64,000 bases of DNA from Branchiostoma floridae (taxonomy: Eukaryota; Chordata; Leptocardii; Amphioxiformes; Branchiostomatidae): NCBI RefSeq assembly GCF_000003815.2, contig NC_049989.1, forward strand, positions 19,070,743 through 19,134,742. Direction: 5' to 3'. Numbering within the stretch: the stretch's first letter is position 1; each line of letters opens with the position of its first letter. A program made the position numbers and the translations under genes. Under the pieces are notes generated by a model. The model saw nothing but the letters and a program-made list of their open reading frames with translations, was not told where the DNA came from and searched no databases. Shown here in pieces: positions 1 to 36,400 of this stretch.

Positions 1-689
1 CAATTACAGTAGATCCCACTATTTGTTTTCCACATATGAATATATGTATACAAATAATCGTTGTTCCATAATTGTAACTCGCCACATTTATATATGTTTG
101 CGTTGTTGTCTACATGTATGTCAAACATCTTCACAGACCATTACCCAATGCCAATAAAAACATTCACATTTTAGGACGTCCTTGACAGACATACTAAATA
201 TCTTGATTCAGTACTACTACTATGAATACGTGTACAATGTAGTACAGCAGCTATCAAATTTCAGAAGAAGTTACCTTTGGCACTTGCTTACCTGTATCTA
301 TTGATTAAAAGTTAAAATAAAATGTTCGCGCTAGGTCACCTAAATTCTCCCTACCCAACCCTGACCCTGACCCTGTGCTGTAGTACAGTAGACACATTTG
401 TGTCAGTATATAAGAGTAGACACATTTGTGTCAGTTATATAACAGTAGACAGTTGTGTCGGTATATAACACACAAGTATGCAGACTGAAGGAAACAGGTC
501 ACCCATTTTCAGGCCCTGTCCGTCTGGGTTACCTGCACTATTTGTATCTCACTAAGTTCGGGCTGACCATATACATGTACAACAAATTTATATCTATAGC
601 CTATTGGACTCTGTATAGCTACAGTCAAACCTGTCTATAGCAGCCACTTAAGGGACTGGTCAAAATTGGCCACTATAGAGAGGTGGCCA

Positions 690-711
690 CTAGTAGTAGT
701 AGTAGTAGTAG
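690..711. repeat. AGT trinucleotide microsatellite
   Basis: About seven AGT units follow a fragment (about 624-690) whose sequence matches the end of the Tc1-like element at 7568-8010. The segment lies in copy A and has no counterpart in copy B. Confidence 0.8.
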
Positions 712-772
712 TTAAAGGATTTTTTTAAAGGATGAGTGCACTTTGTATCAAAGGTTTTGCTTGCCTTGAACT

Positions 773-2524
773 CAGCGTTCCCGCCAGGTTTTTGAAAGTA
801 TGTGTCTAAATATTTGGGAGGGGCGTAATGAGCGCCGGAGGCGCGAGACGAGCGCCGCAGGCGCTCGCATTCTAGGGGGGTCCGGGGGCATGGTCCCCCG
901 GGAAAATTTGGATTTTCAAACCCTCTAGAACACAATTTCCTGCAATTTGAGAGGATAATCATGCACTTGAGATTGGATGTCGGTTGCCTCTTTTACTCCC
1001 ATTTTCAGTTATCGACGACCACCCTCTTCATCAAAATACGTTATATTAAAAACAACTGTAAGCACAGGGAATCAGCCTTCCGTGATCTGGCCCAGGTATT
1101 ATTTGTCCAGACATATCTATATGAAAATTTTGGATTTTTGATGCTTCGAAACAGGGCTCTAGCGGCCTAGCCTGTCCGTCAGCCCGTGAAAAAAATTCTG
1201 CCAATTATTTTCCGTCATTGAAAAAAAAATGTCTAACGTTACCTCGTGCGATCGATGTTGCGCCCTCCCGCATCAAAAATTTTTCCGAGACGATAAAATA
1301 ATGACGCCATCACACTTTGTGTCTTTTTTCTATTTTGCCCGATGATTTTAGTCAAATTTTTTGAATCGGTGGGGTTTTACAAGGCCTTGCCGTCATTTTC
1401 CACGAGCGTGCGTTTGTTCCTGCGACCTCAGGTAACCCCGTTTTCGGCGTGAAATCTTTGGCTGGATTTCTTTTTAAATAGATCAAGAACGTTATACATT
1501 ACTCGAGGAGGACGATCTGCTGCCTCTTTGGCAGTGATCATTGCCGGTGTAACCTTGAAGCAGTAGCCAGAAAGACGGCGCTGCGATCGACGGCCACGGA
1601 GTGCACAGCCGACTCGATCGACGCTTGACAACAATATTGCGGCCCCTTTTCTGCCGCAAATTTTGTCTTTTTGAAATAAAAGAAATTTTGTAAATAAGAA
1701 ATAAAGTGTATAGTTTTGGATTCTTCACTTATTTACCGCGCACCGTTTTTTGTTAGCAGCTAGGGAAGAAACTCAAGTTGCCAGACGACACGGCGGCTAC
1801 CAACGTCACGTGCGCTAATACTCGGTAACTTTTGTTTTTTTTCCGGTGACCAATAACAGAGTGCAACATTACATTTATCAAACGCTGATTGGTTATTAAG
1901 ATGATTGGATTTGGACCTGGTGGCCAATCTAGACTGCTTGGCGCTAGCGGCCTGTTGTCAAAGATACCGACTGCCAATCAACTGCCCACAGTGTGAGAAC
2001 TTTTGTTGAGATGTGCAGCACTCGCGCAGAGCAGTTTGCTTTTTCAATACTAGTATTACCCACAAATCTTTAACAAATACGTGAAACTGAGGACAAGTAA
2101 GTATCATGTTAATATCAGAATATAAAATCTGCATAAGATTTCTTCGAGTGTTAAAGAATGCTGACTGTCAGACGTATTTCACGGACTACAAAAAATTACA
2201 TTGCGCAACGGACAGCTCAGACTGGCGCGTGGCTGGGTGTGTCGCACATGGGTCCGCTAGTTGTAAAGCGTGCCGCGCTCCGCCCCATGCCCAGACTACT
2301 AGGATGACCGGAAAGTGAAGAATTTGAAGTATAAATTGTAAAGGTAGGATTCCTTCGTATAAAGACAGATTTTTAAAAAGATTCCAGATACATTTTGTAC
2401 ACTGGTGGTACAGGTCAGCCTTTCTTTCATATTTTTTTATGGACGCATTCAGCTGAGCCGAGTGCGTCTTTCCAGAAAAAAATGCGTCCAAAGATGTAAA
2501 GACGTATGCCTGGCGGGAACGCTG
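773..2524. mobile_element. hAT-like non-autonomous DNA transposon, 1752 bp
   Basis: The two ends are a perfect 16-bp inverted repeat, CAGCGTTCCCGCCAGG. The element is flanked by an exact 8-bp direct repeat, CTTGAACT (765-772 and 2525-2532). An 8-bp target duplication with ends starting CAG is typical of hAT transposons. No transposase-sized reading frame is present. The copy B interval (about 13245-13660) has unrelated sequence, so the insertion is confined to copy A. The interior carries the GC-rich 'ggcgcgag/gcaggcgctcgc' segment near 835-900. Confidence 0.85.
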
Positions 2525-2865
2525 CTTGAACTTAACTTTGCTAAATTTGACCTTTGTGTCCTCTTGTTTTGATCACTTCTACTTTAATGAGATCTTTGTT
2601 TCTGTGTAACCAGTGTGCACTTTCAGATTCGGGTCCTGGAGTTACCTAGATGTCTTCACTACCATAAGTGCTGTATTTCTGAACATGATTGCTCCTGGAC
2701 CCTAACAGTGCACCTAGCTCAGCTGAAATCAATAAACCGACAACAGGCCCAGCATACAGACCAGCCTCATTGGAAGCAGTTATTAATTTAGCAGAGAAAT
2801 GTCCATACAGCCTTCAGCCCTGCCAATATCAGCCCTTCAGTCTGTGCTAATCATGTGTTTATGGC

Positions 2866-3083
2866 TAAGGCTTAGGTCCCATTTTCAAACCGCTGCCTGG
2901 CCGGGATCGATGTGCGTGGAAACGAAAAATAAAAGTGTTTACCAAGGAATATACACAAATTATGCTCATGTCATGACTCATTTTGTTTACGTTCTGTGTG
3001 TTTGGTTGCCTTTTGTATCATATTTTTTGTTTCCGAAAGCTACCTGGCCGGGCCCCGGGTTGGAATTGGGACCCAAGCCTAAG
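2866..3083. mobile_element. MITE with AGGCTTAGGTCCC ends (copy A)
   Basis: The left end reads AGGCTTAGGTCCCATTTTC and the right end is its approximate reverse complement (GGGACCCAAGCCT), with GGCCGGG-type palindromic blocks just inside. The same element is in copy B (13961-14160), so it predates the split of the two copies. A third relative lies at 61648-61852. Confidence 0.75.
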
Positions 3084-3315
3084 CTGTAGCTGCATCCGCC
3101 AGAAATATGCAGTGGAACACATATACCCATCTGATACGTGCATGGATGAAAGCATATACCCATCTTATATGTGTGAAGGCCTGCCAATATCAGCCCTTCA
3201 GTCTCTGCTAATCATGTTAATGGCTAAGCAGAAGCTGTAGCTGCATATACCAGAAATATGCAGTGAAATACGTATACATATCTGATACGTGTGTGGATGA
3301 AAGCATATCGCTATC

Positions 3316-3605
3316 AGGTTAGTGCAGGTAGATTTAGAGCTGTGCAGGTATTTCTGGTGTCTACCTGCACCGAACCTGCACTGGTCCATGTACTGGGTTT
3401 ATATGTACATTCTTCATGATGTGGACTTTTACTAGCTGCATAGACGGTAACCACCAATGTATTGAAAGAAATAATGGCAATGGTTTCTGAACAGATAAAT
3501 ACTTTATAAACTCTGAGTGGTGCAAGTAAAATTTGTCTGGTGCAGGTAATTTTCAATGTGACCTGCACCAGTGCAGGTATGTAGAGAAAAGTATTTTGAG
3601 CCCTG
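3316..3605. mobile_element. MITE rich in GTGCAGGTA motifs (copy A)
   Basis: The right end, TATTTTGAGCCCTG, matches the terminal sequence of the CAGGGCTC...GAGCCCTG family (see 28051-28359). The interior shares 'gagctgtgcaggtatttc' with that element. The left end is degenerate and no target duplication could be read. The orthologous copy is 14594-14914. Confidence 0.6.
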
Positions 3606-4075
3606 CATATGCCCATTTGATATGTGAGTGGATGTCCACTGCTTTAAATATAGCAGAAAGGTCAAGATACAGGAAATGAATCATCCAAATATTCTATACA
3701 TGTACCTGGTAGGGTGGGGGACGACATGTTAGGGTTATTCCAATATTTACTGGCACGATCTAGAATGTAACCCTTAGACGTTACAGTAAGTCAGATTTAT
3801 TAAAGAAAATACTGAAGCATGGAGAAAAAAAAACAGTGTCCTTCATATTAGAATTTAGAGCTAGAGACTTTTCATATCACAACTCTGCCAAAATTGGCCA
3901 AAGGTTAAAGTGTTTCATTTTGCATTCATCAGCATGTGATTCATGATGCTATAACCATTTTCTTTTACTGATTAGGTTGGCCACATAGTGTTTACATTCA
4001 ATTAACCCCCATATTTAAGGCTTGGAGGTGTGTGTGTATGTGTGTGTTTGTGTGTGTGTATTTGCCAGTTTGTGT

Positions 4076-4402
4076 CAGGGCTCAAAATACTCGGTGCATG
4101 TGCACCCAGGTGCACCCAAAATTGGAGCTGTGCACCCAATTATTTTCTGTGGGTGCACTCTTGCGTTTATGTATACGTAAAGATATCAAAGTATACTTGT
4201 AAGTATACATCATATTCTTGACATCTAAGTGTTAGAAGATAATAAAAATGTCTGTCATGGTATTGTTAAAGAATTTGATAGCTTGTAACTAAGTTTTATC
4301 ATTTTTAGGTTATTACTGAAATTGAAGTGGTGCACCCAAAACTTTTTTGGTGCACTCAATTTTCTAAGCTGGGTACACCAGTGCTCCTAATTTCGAGCCC
4401 TG
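4076..4402. mobile_element. CAGGGCTC...GAGCCCTG MITE (copy A)
   Basis: The ends are CAGGGCTCAAAATAC and a terminus that ends TTTCGAGCCCTG. The interior holds repeated GTGCACCCA motifs. TTGTGT flanks both sides, but the left flank is itself TG-rich, so the duplication length is ambiguous here. The inverted relative at 23192-23547 has the same interior. Orthologue in copy B at 15397-15692. Confidence 0.75.
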
Positions 4403-4924
4403 TTGTGTGCAATTCCCAAAGTAAATTATGCAGCATCCACTGTGCTGCTATCTATGTGGCACCGGAAAAGTAGCAAAGCAGGATTGGTATCAGGCAGTAA
4501 AGTCCATCATCTCTGAGTCTGATTGATGTGCTATGTTTTTTTCAATTTTTTTAAAAATCATTCTTTATTCTTAGAACAAGTAGTACATTTGTCAAATGTT
4601 AACCCTTGTCCTGCTGGCTTTCTATACCAAAACTCGCCCCCACTGCTGGGGTTCCCAGACCCCTTTGAAACAAAGGGTACTAGTTTGATTTTCCTTATTT
4701 TTAGCTACTTTGCTTTACAATAACCCTATGAAGGTATATATCATTGTAAAGCTAACAATGTGTACTTTCAAGAAATGTTGCATATATCTACAATCTTATC
4801 AGTCATAAGGGTTTACAGTGGCAATAAAACAATAAAACACACTTTTTCATTCAACTTTTGTATTCTCCTTTCATATCCTACAATTTAAGCGTGAATTTCT
4901 TGACTACAATCTATCTAAAGACTT

Positions 4925-5690
4925 CTGACAACATTTCCTTGCCCATGTGAGAAAAAAAAATCATGCAGGTATTGCCACAGGTAAGTTAATGATTGGATAT
5001 TGTCCTTGGTGCTGATTTGCATTTTCTGTCTAATCACTATTCCTTTAGTGTTGAATAAACTTCACTCTGACACTGTCTGGCAAGTGAAATAAAAGCTTGT
5101 TGTACCAATTCAAGCTTACAGTCTCTACTTTTCATGAGAGTCTATGTTAAGTTATGCGCACCAATTCTATTTATGAATAAAGTCATAAAAAGCAATAAAA
5201 TGTAGATTAGTCCAAAATCTTTCACAATTATCTCTAGAACACCAGTAAAAAAACTTATGACATCAGTACAAAGTTCCTAAAGAGTCCTGGGGACATGACA
5301 ACGATACAAAGGAGGTGAGAAAATCAACAGGTATTGCTACAGGTAAGTTAATGATTGAATATTGTCCTTGGTGCTGAAGTGAGTATAGTCACTATTCTTG
5401 CAGTATTGAATAAACTTTGTTCTGACACTGTCTGGCAAGTGGAATATAAGCTTGCTGTACATCAAATTAAAGCTTACAGTCACTTTTTTGCTTGAGAGTC
5501 TATGTTAAGTTGTTTCCACCTATTTTATTGATCATTAAGTAATAAAAAGCAATAAAAGGAAGATTTTGTCCACAATCTCTCATACTAAGCTCTACCATAC
5601 CAGTAAGATAACTTGTGGCAAAAGTACAAAGTTCCTGAGGAGTTCTAAGGACAAGGCAACGAAACAAACAAGGTAAGAAAATATATTGCC
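4925..5690. repeat. Two tandem ~380-bp units inside the PiggyBac-like element
   Basis: The unit carrying 'aggtattgccacaggtaagttaatgattg' near 4976 recurs near 5332. Further matches follow (ttgtccttggtgctga, ctgacactgtctggcaagtg, aagcttacagtc, gtctatgttaagtt, tacaaagttcct). The units have diverged moderately, so this is an older duplication carried by the element. Confidence 0.8.
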
Positions 5691-5712
5691 ACTTCCTGAG
5701 GGGCCTACGTCA

Positions 5713-6084
5713 TCACTCACACTCGTTCAGGGGCCCCAGCGCGGTCAGCATCCGGCCTCGCACAACTGCCCCCCTCCCCTCGGCCCCGACTGCATACCCG
5801 ACCCGGTTCCTGGCCTCCCCGGTCCCGTACACGGCCTTTCGCCCGACCACAGCCATGCCAGCCACGGTCAGAGTCTGTTCCATCCGTCCCACGATTCGCT
5901 TTTCTGGGCCCCATGCCTCAATAGCACGCCTAACTTCCTCACATGTCGTCGTCACATAGTTTCGCTGCTTTCCTTGGAATCTCTGCCCGAATCCGGTAAA
6001 ATGGGATCAGAATCCTTCCATAAAGAGTTCAGTGTGAATCTCCAATACTAAAAATCGCGGCATTTTTACGTTAGATACCGACAT
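5713..6084 (-). pseudogene. Gene-like CpG-rich frame with in-frame stop, carried in the PiggyBac-like element
   Basis: On the minus strand a frame begins with ATG at 6084, runs 25 codons (starts MSVSNVKMPRFLV), meets TGA at 6009-6007, then stays open in the same frame for 97 more codons to a stop at 5715-5713. Upstream on that strand lie CCGGAAGT-type (ETS-like) sites and CpG-rich sequence, so the segment resembles a promoter plus first coding exon. I do not recognise the protein. It could be a captured host gene fragment, a decayed part of the transposon's own gene, or chance in GC-rich DNA. The TGA makes it look broken; readthrough or selenocysteine is conceivable but unsupported. Confidence 0.35.
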
Positions 6085-6904
6085 TTTCGGCCGAAAACAG
6101 CTAAAAACAGCAAAACAAAACACTTCCGCCAGGATAGCAGACGACATGACGCTCATGAATATCAATTAACCTCGCAAGGGCTTCTGGGATGACGTACTTC
6201 CGGTTGCGCAACAGTTCGTTGACCCCTGACCCATAACACCCGATACTTAGTTGCGTTCCCGCCACTACCGCGCGCGAGTGTTACGTACGTATCCTAGACA
6301 TACCCCCCAAACTACAATAGTGTTGCGCCGCAAATAGAACATGCATGTGCAACAACACAATTGTAGCGCGCCGCAGGACTAGGGTTAAGGTGCTCGAAGT
6401 AGTTTTACAATCTGCAACGAAACTGTTGCACCAGTAGTGATAAAATGTCCTTGTGTCTTTTATTACATGGCTAATAAGGGTACTGTGGATAATTACATGT
6501 TGTAAGGCACGATCTAGACACGGTTTTTCCAGATATCGGCGACAGCTTTTTTTCAACGTCTGGATGGAACTGCAATATCGCCATAAAGATATTGGGAAAA
6601 TTTCTCCCGAAAGGTCCGGACCATTCGTACGATAGCTTATCAGGGTCCCCGATAGCTTAGCAGGGGTCCCCGACAGCTTCCGCGCGTGCGTAGATGTGTC
6701 CCGACTTCGGGAAGGCTCATTAGCATACAATGTGGGCTCATTAGGCTATATAGCTGTTTATGACTGCAAGCGCCACGGGTGTCCCGCGGCCAACGTTCCA
6801 GATCCCTCCCGACACATCCACAGATATCGGTCAAAACTGTGTACAGATTGGGCCTAAGTCTTCAGATCTAGACTGATAGAAATGTTGTTGTCTTGTCCCT
6901 CCAG

Positions 6905-7027
6905 GCGGGTCGTGTGCCGAACAACCCCCCCATGGTGGCGGGGCACCGCGCCGCAGTGCTGGATATCCAGTGGAGCCCCTTTGACGATACCATCATCGCT
7001 AGCTGCTCTGAGGACATGACTATCAAG
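6905..7027 (+). CDS. Coronin exon 2, copy A (allelic or duplicate)
   Basis: The frame of 41 codons is flanked by CCAG and GTACGT splice signals. Its protein (start AGRVPNNPPMVAGHRAAVLD) is identical to exon 2 at 16736-16858. It lies upstream of exon 1 and so cannot be spliced into this gene in order; it belongs to the second haplotype or a duplicate. Confidence 0.85.
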
Positions 7028-7040
7028 GTACGTAACACTA

Positions 7041-7236
7041 GTTCACCTTTATTCTCGGGGTAACCTATATCCGTTGTATTTAAAAACGGACTGTTTAGGG
7101 ATTTCAGGGACTGTGTTTCTAACTGCAATATTTCGAATTCATTGCTATTTTAAACCACCATCCGTTGACTCGATATCTCTAGATACTCAAAGTTTAAATA
7201 CAACGGATTTAGGTTACCCTGCAGATAAAGGTGAAC
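7041..7236. mobile_element. Fold-back MITE, 196 bp, present only in copy A
   Basis: The arms begin GTTCACCTTTAT and end with the complement ATAAAGGTGAAC. Longer imperfect complementarity covers GGGTAACCTA and CCGTTGTATTTAAA. Copy B has no such sequence 3' of exon 2 (16859 onward), so the element is polymorphic between the copies. It lies 14 bp downstream of the exon 2' donor. The target duplication is unclear. Confidence 0.75.
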
Positions 7237-7479
7237 CATCGTTAATCTCCAACTGACCTACTTATAAAACTGTCAGTCAGTCTATACAGACTATGTATGT
7301 ATGTACATATACAGACTATGACTCAGATTGACCTATAAGGCTGTGAAAAAGACAAAACAGTCACCATGAATGATGGGCTACAACTGCAGAACTATTACAG
7401 CTATTTACCACAATACTTTCATGTCCATCTGTTCATTCAATCATCTGTATCCATCTACTTGTACCTTTTCATCTTCTCA

Positions 7480-7564
7480 TCCATCCATCTAATCATCCAT
7501 CCATCTTATCATCCATCCATCCATCCGTCCGTCCGTCCATCCAACCATACCCCCGTCCATCCAT
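7480..7564. repeat. CCAT/CCGT microsatellite
   Basis: Imperfect tandem CATC/CCAT/CCGT tetranucleotides, shared with copy B (about 17095-17178) but different in length, as expected of allelic microsatellite variation. Confidence 0.8.
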
Positions 7565-7567
7565 GTA

Positions 7568-8010
7568 CAGTCAAACCTGTATTAGCGGTCACCTTTGTAT
7601 ACCAGCCACCTGGCCATAGTGGCCACTTTTTGTCGGTCCCTTGGATCCGTAATGATTAAGAAATAGGCTTAGCGGCCACGGCCACACGATTTCCGGTCCC
7701 GTTGATACAGAAACACTTATGTCACCCTGCACCGAGTTTGAAATTGCAGTTTTCAAGGATTTGTAGTTCCTGACAGGGTCATTTTGGCGGTAGCAGAAGG
7801 TATGCATGCCTTGAGCATTAAAGTGCAAGTCTTTGTCGGTTAATTTACCTATCGAGACAATGTTACTTGGTGAGAAGGATTAGTTGGAACTGAAATCATG
7901 TGTAGCTTGCTCATGGTCAATTGATCAACATTCTCTCTATAGTGGCCCCCTGTCTATAGTGGCCACATTTCTCAAGTCCCTTGAGTGGCCGCTATAGACA
8001 GGTTTGACTG
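7568..8010. mobile_element. Tc1/mariner-type element, 443 bp, TA target, only in copy A
   Basis: The ends CAGTCAAACCTG and CAGGTTTGACTG are perfect inverted repeats bounded by TA on each side (7566-7567, 8011-8012). Copy B at 17171-17190 reads straight from 'ccatgta' to 'tactcaac' with a 6-bp 'catgta' repeat and no element. TA targets indicate the Tc1/mariner superfamily; the element is too small to encode a transposase. Relatives: about 624-690, 23811-24300, 48515-48605. Confidence 0.88.
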
Positions 8011-8142
8011 TACTCAACTTTAATCCATTCATTCATTCATAATTGTACTGATGAAAAAGTTGTAAGAGGTCCATATTAGAATACATTTTTGTCCCAATAT
8101 CCTCTCTGCATAATGCTTGACCTTGACCTCATGTCCCCCCAG

Positions 8143-8158
8143 GTGTGGGTGATCCCTG
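8143..8158 (+). CDS. Coronin exon 3, copy A, cut off by the assembly gap
   Basis: After CCCCCCAG the sequence reads gtgtgggtgatccctg, identical to the start of exon 3 at 17331, then enters the N run. Only five codons remain. Confidence 0.8.
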
Positions 8159-8258
8159 NNNNNNNNNNNNNNNNNNNNNNNNNNNNNNNNNNNNNNNNNN
8201 NNNNNNNNNNNNNNNNNNNNNNNNNNNNNNNNNNNNNNNNNNNNNNNNNNNNNNNNNN
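8159..8258. other. Assembly gap of exactly 100 N
   Basis: A run of exactly 100 N, a common placeholder for a scaffold gap of unknown size. It interrupts copy A in exon 3 and precedes coronin exon 1. Any 5' non-coding exon and promoter of coronin may be missing here or lie outside the window. Confidence 0.95.
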
Positions 8259-8471
8259 TATATTCTTATTTTGACTTATGAATGTAAAGTGTTGGGCGAT
8301 GGCTTCGAATCTAGCGGTAACGTAGCAGGCTGCCACGGCTTACTTCCGCTCAGTCCGCATGAGAGAGCGCCACCCCGTTTTTCAACCTGCCGGTCCAGCG
8401 GAGTGTACCGTAGATAGTTCACCGCGCTTTCTACACTTTCCTTCCAGTCCTTGGCTTCAGAAGACGGCCCC

Positions 8472-33504
<25,033 letters not shown>

Positions 33505-36400
33505 CCTCTGAACTTTAACCCTAGTGCAACGACTACCTTAAGTGTAGCTCCCAAATTTCCTTGTAGTTAAAAACATTAAACTGTTGTGATCACAGTTAGA
33601 CAAGTTGATCTCGTTTGTATAGTTCTCTCGTTGATAGCAGTGAGCCCCAGACATTTTTCCATTCTAGATACCTCGGCCACCCCTGCTGGTAAGTGGTGCT
33701 GTCCTAGCTCCTGTCAGTTCTGTGTAAGTTTGGGATGGTCCATGTAAGTTGGAGGGGTGATTTTGGAATGGTTTTAACCAACAAAACAAAGGTTTAGTTC
33801 CAAATGTTACCGAAAGCAGACAGCATGTTGACTAGCCTATGGCTAAACGAAGGTGTATATAGTTGATAATCACCTATTACATTGTTCAGTAAGTTTTTTT
33901 GTTGTTCAAAAATGCTAACTGTACATAAATGTACAAGACATGTCTGGCATGTTCGTTCAGTTAAGAGGCTCTACATGTAACAGTAATTGTTATTTAGATA
34001 TATATATGTACCATCTCCTATGATGTAACATTACTGCAGCTATTTTTCTTAGGCTTCTAGCTTTGCCTTGCATCAGCTTTTTTATTGATGAGAGCCAAAA
34101 AGACGGTTGTCATGCGCAGTGCCAATTGAAACCCTATCCTGAGCTTTTGCTATGGCAAAACTCTCCTTCACAATCTTGGTCATCAGTGGGTCTGAAAAGT
34201 CTGTTGAGTATAAAAAAAGTAGGTGTTCTTGTTGGAGTATGGATGGAAGGAAGAACTGAGAAGGACCATAGAGTGTTGTTATTCCTGTTATGATGAGAAT
34301 TCGTATCTGATTTTGGTATGAGGAATGCATTAATCTGTATAATGCCATACGGATTTGATTCTATGGATGAAATGCGCTAGACAAAACAACACATTATACT
34401 GTGTGAACAAGATACTTCTGGACATCATGTCTGAACATGGATGTTTCCTGACCATGACATGCTCTCATTTTTAAAGTAGTGTTACCAGAAATGCATTTTG
34501 TTATCCATAGAGTCGAGTTCGTCTGGCTGGATTGGAAGGAAAAAAGGCAGTACTGTATTTTACAGAAAAAAAAGTAGGAACAGAATGAAGGTGTTGGGCA
34601 TGACTGAAAAAGAACTGAGATTGTTTATCATTTATCATCTTAATTAAACGTGATGTAACAAAATTTTTTCATAAAATTCCATTTCCATCTTGAATTATTT
34701 CCAATTGTCCATATATTTGCTTAGCTTGCCTTTGCTATTTGTCATGTATCCATAAGATGTAGTAGTCTGAATGAAGACATTGCAGTCACTGTTTTTATAT
34801 TAGGCTATTACTATCATTAGTTCTATTCATTCTGTTTTTCTACATATCAAACTTGCATTTATATTAATGTTTATTGGACAGACATTCATCGATTAGATAA
34901 TGTATTAGATTGTAAGTCATGAAAGATCCTATAGCGGCAATATAGACATGATCTAGGGGAACTTATACTACGTGTACAAGATTGTAGGCAACTTTCCTGA
35001 AATATACATCTATTGTACTATCATCTGTTACTAGCCACAAGCCATCGCAAGAAAGGATGACTTACATTAGTGTAGTATGTGGAAATACATGTACAAATCC
35101 ACAATCTTCATGTATCTCATAGTAAGACTAGACATTGGGCAAATTTCACAAGAAAATGATTGTATCAATCAACATTCCACCCAGCATGGAGCATGTGGTC
35201 CTAAAAATAAAACTTTCTTCAGATGAAAAAAAAATCAGTTAGAAAGAATTGTCATGAGCCACTAGGTTTTTAAAAACAAATGTGAAAAAAAATTGTATTT
35301 CCATGTCCATGGAGTTTGACCTTGAGACATGGTCCAAGATGGCTGCCATGCAGACCAATGCAAGTTTGTTCCACTTGTGCAGAAAACAGTGCATTATGGT
35401 TTAACCTTCATGTTCTAAAAACTAGCTTCTTGTGAGCTGTTGGGACAGAAAGTAAGATCATAATGTGAGAACCATCATGGTATAAAACATTGGTCTTGCC
35501 ACTATAAGAAATATGTCTTTGGTAAAGGTAAACATCGTAAAATGTTGAAACTCCAAAAGCTCTTAACCTTAAAGTGCAGAACTCGGTAATATCATCCATT
35601 TGTATCTACTACTTCATCAGCCCAATAATCTTCATCTATGTGAATTCTCATGAAAATTATAGTGTAAGCAAAAAATAAGCACAGAGCAATGATTAGTGTA
35701 TGTTTGTGAGAGTAATGTGGTCCATGTGTGTGTGTCATAATATAGTTATATTGGGAATCTATGACAGCCATTCTAGATAGAAGAAGTGATTTTCTTCCTT
35801 GCTAAGCAAGGTTCTTTTGTACCTGTGTAGATAAACTGGTTGTAAGGGGTTTGTGATTTATATTTTGGGAACTCTTGTGTGTGTTGAACAGTGAAGTTCT
35901 AAAGTCGTGTACAGGAAAAAATGCCACTGCGATGTCTCAAAATATTGACTATCCTTTGTGTAGTCCAGTCAATGTGAAGTATGAGGATGGCAACGTTTTG
36001 GAAGAACATAAACTGAAACTGTGCCACAAAGACAGATGTAAGAGGTCATCATTGAAAAGTTGTAAGTACCTGCAAAATGTGAAAGAAAAGAAGTTGTGAT
36101 GCATGATTTTACTCTGTCTCGAAAATGCAGAAAAGGTTATTCGTTTACCTCCTAATGTTTAAATATTGACTGTTGTCTACCAAAGTATTGCCAACTAGAG
36201 TATGAAATTTACAGTCATTTTAAGATCTATACATACTCCGTACATGACTTCAGTGTAGCATTGTTGAATGTTCTGGAAGAGTTTTTAAGATAGTCTCTGC
36301 AATAATCATAGTCTTAAGGATATGTCTAAGATGCTGGGTGAAGAGGGAGGGGTGCAGTAAGATGTGTCTATCACGTTTCTATCAATGCTTGCCAAATAAA
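33505..36400 (+). other. Probable coronin 3' untranslated region
   Basis: 2.9 kb without transposon families or coding signal, ending at AATAAA (36395-36400). An earlier AATAAA at 35206-35211 may give a shorter form. Extent is inferred from signals only. Confidence 0.5.
36395..36400 (+). terminator. Polyadenylation signal AATAAA, coronin
   Basis: AATAAA followed about 20-30 bases later by a GT-rich stretch (tgttcccggggtgagtggtg). It is the last strong signal before the downstream gene. Confidence 0.5.

Larger units (their letters stand above)
4603..6384. mobile_element. PiggyBac-like element with TTAA target site, 1782 bp
   Basis: TTAA sits directly outside both ends (4599-4602 and 6385-6388). 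The terminal inverted repeats are CCCTTGTCCTGC and, reading inward from the other end, CCCTAGTCCTGC. Copy B shows the empty site as a single TTAA at 15898-15901, with matching flanks (tcaaatg before, ggt(a/g)ct after). TTAA targets and CCC-starting ends fit PiggyBac-type transposons; Kolobok also uses TTAA. No full transposase frame is visible. The interior has two tandem ~380-bp units (about 4925-5690) and a CpG-rich gene-like segment (5713-6200). Confidence 0.88.
1..8158 (+). repeat. Copy A of a duplicated coronin intron 1-exon 3 block (probable second haplotype)
   Basis: This block aligns along its length with 12642-17347, from the shared start around 'cagtagatccca' to the middle of coronin exon 3, with small substitutions plus discrete insertions. 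It carries its own exon 2 (6905-7027) and the first 16 bases of exon 3 (8143-8158), then stops at the N gap. Exon 1 lies only after the gap, so the order exon 2', exon 3', gap, exon 1, exon 2, exon 3 is not a sensible gene. I infer an allelic contig scaffolded in front of the gene; a true tandem duplication is the alternative. Confidence 0.85.

Noticed and set aside
6007-6009. Selenocysteine reading of the in-frame TGA
   Set aside because: No recognisable selenoprotein family and no SECIS element that I could identify; a decayed frame is simpler.
5686-6051. 121-codon + strand frame in the PiggyBac-like element
   Set aside because: Proline-rich shadow of the better-supported minus-strand frame; no splice or promoter signals on this strand.
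6281-6730. 149-codon minus-strand frame
   Set aside because: Crosses the end of the PiggyBac-like insertion and is broken in copy B, so not a conserved coding sequence.
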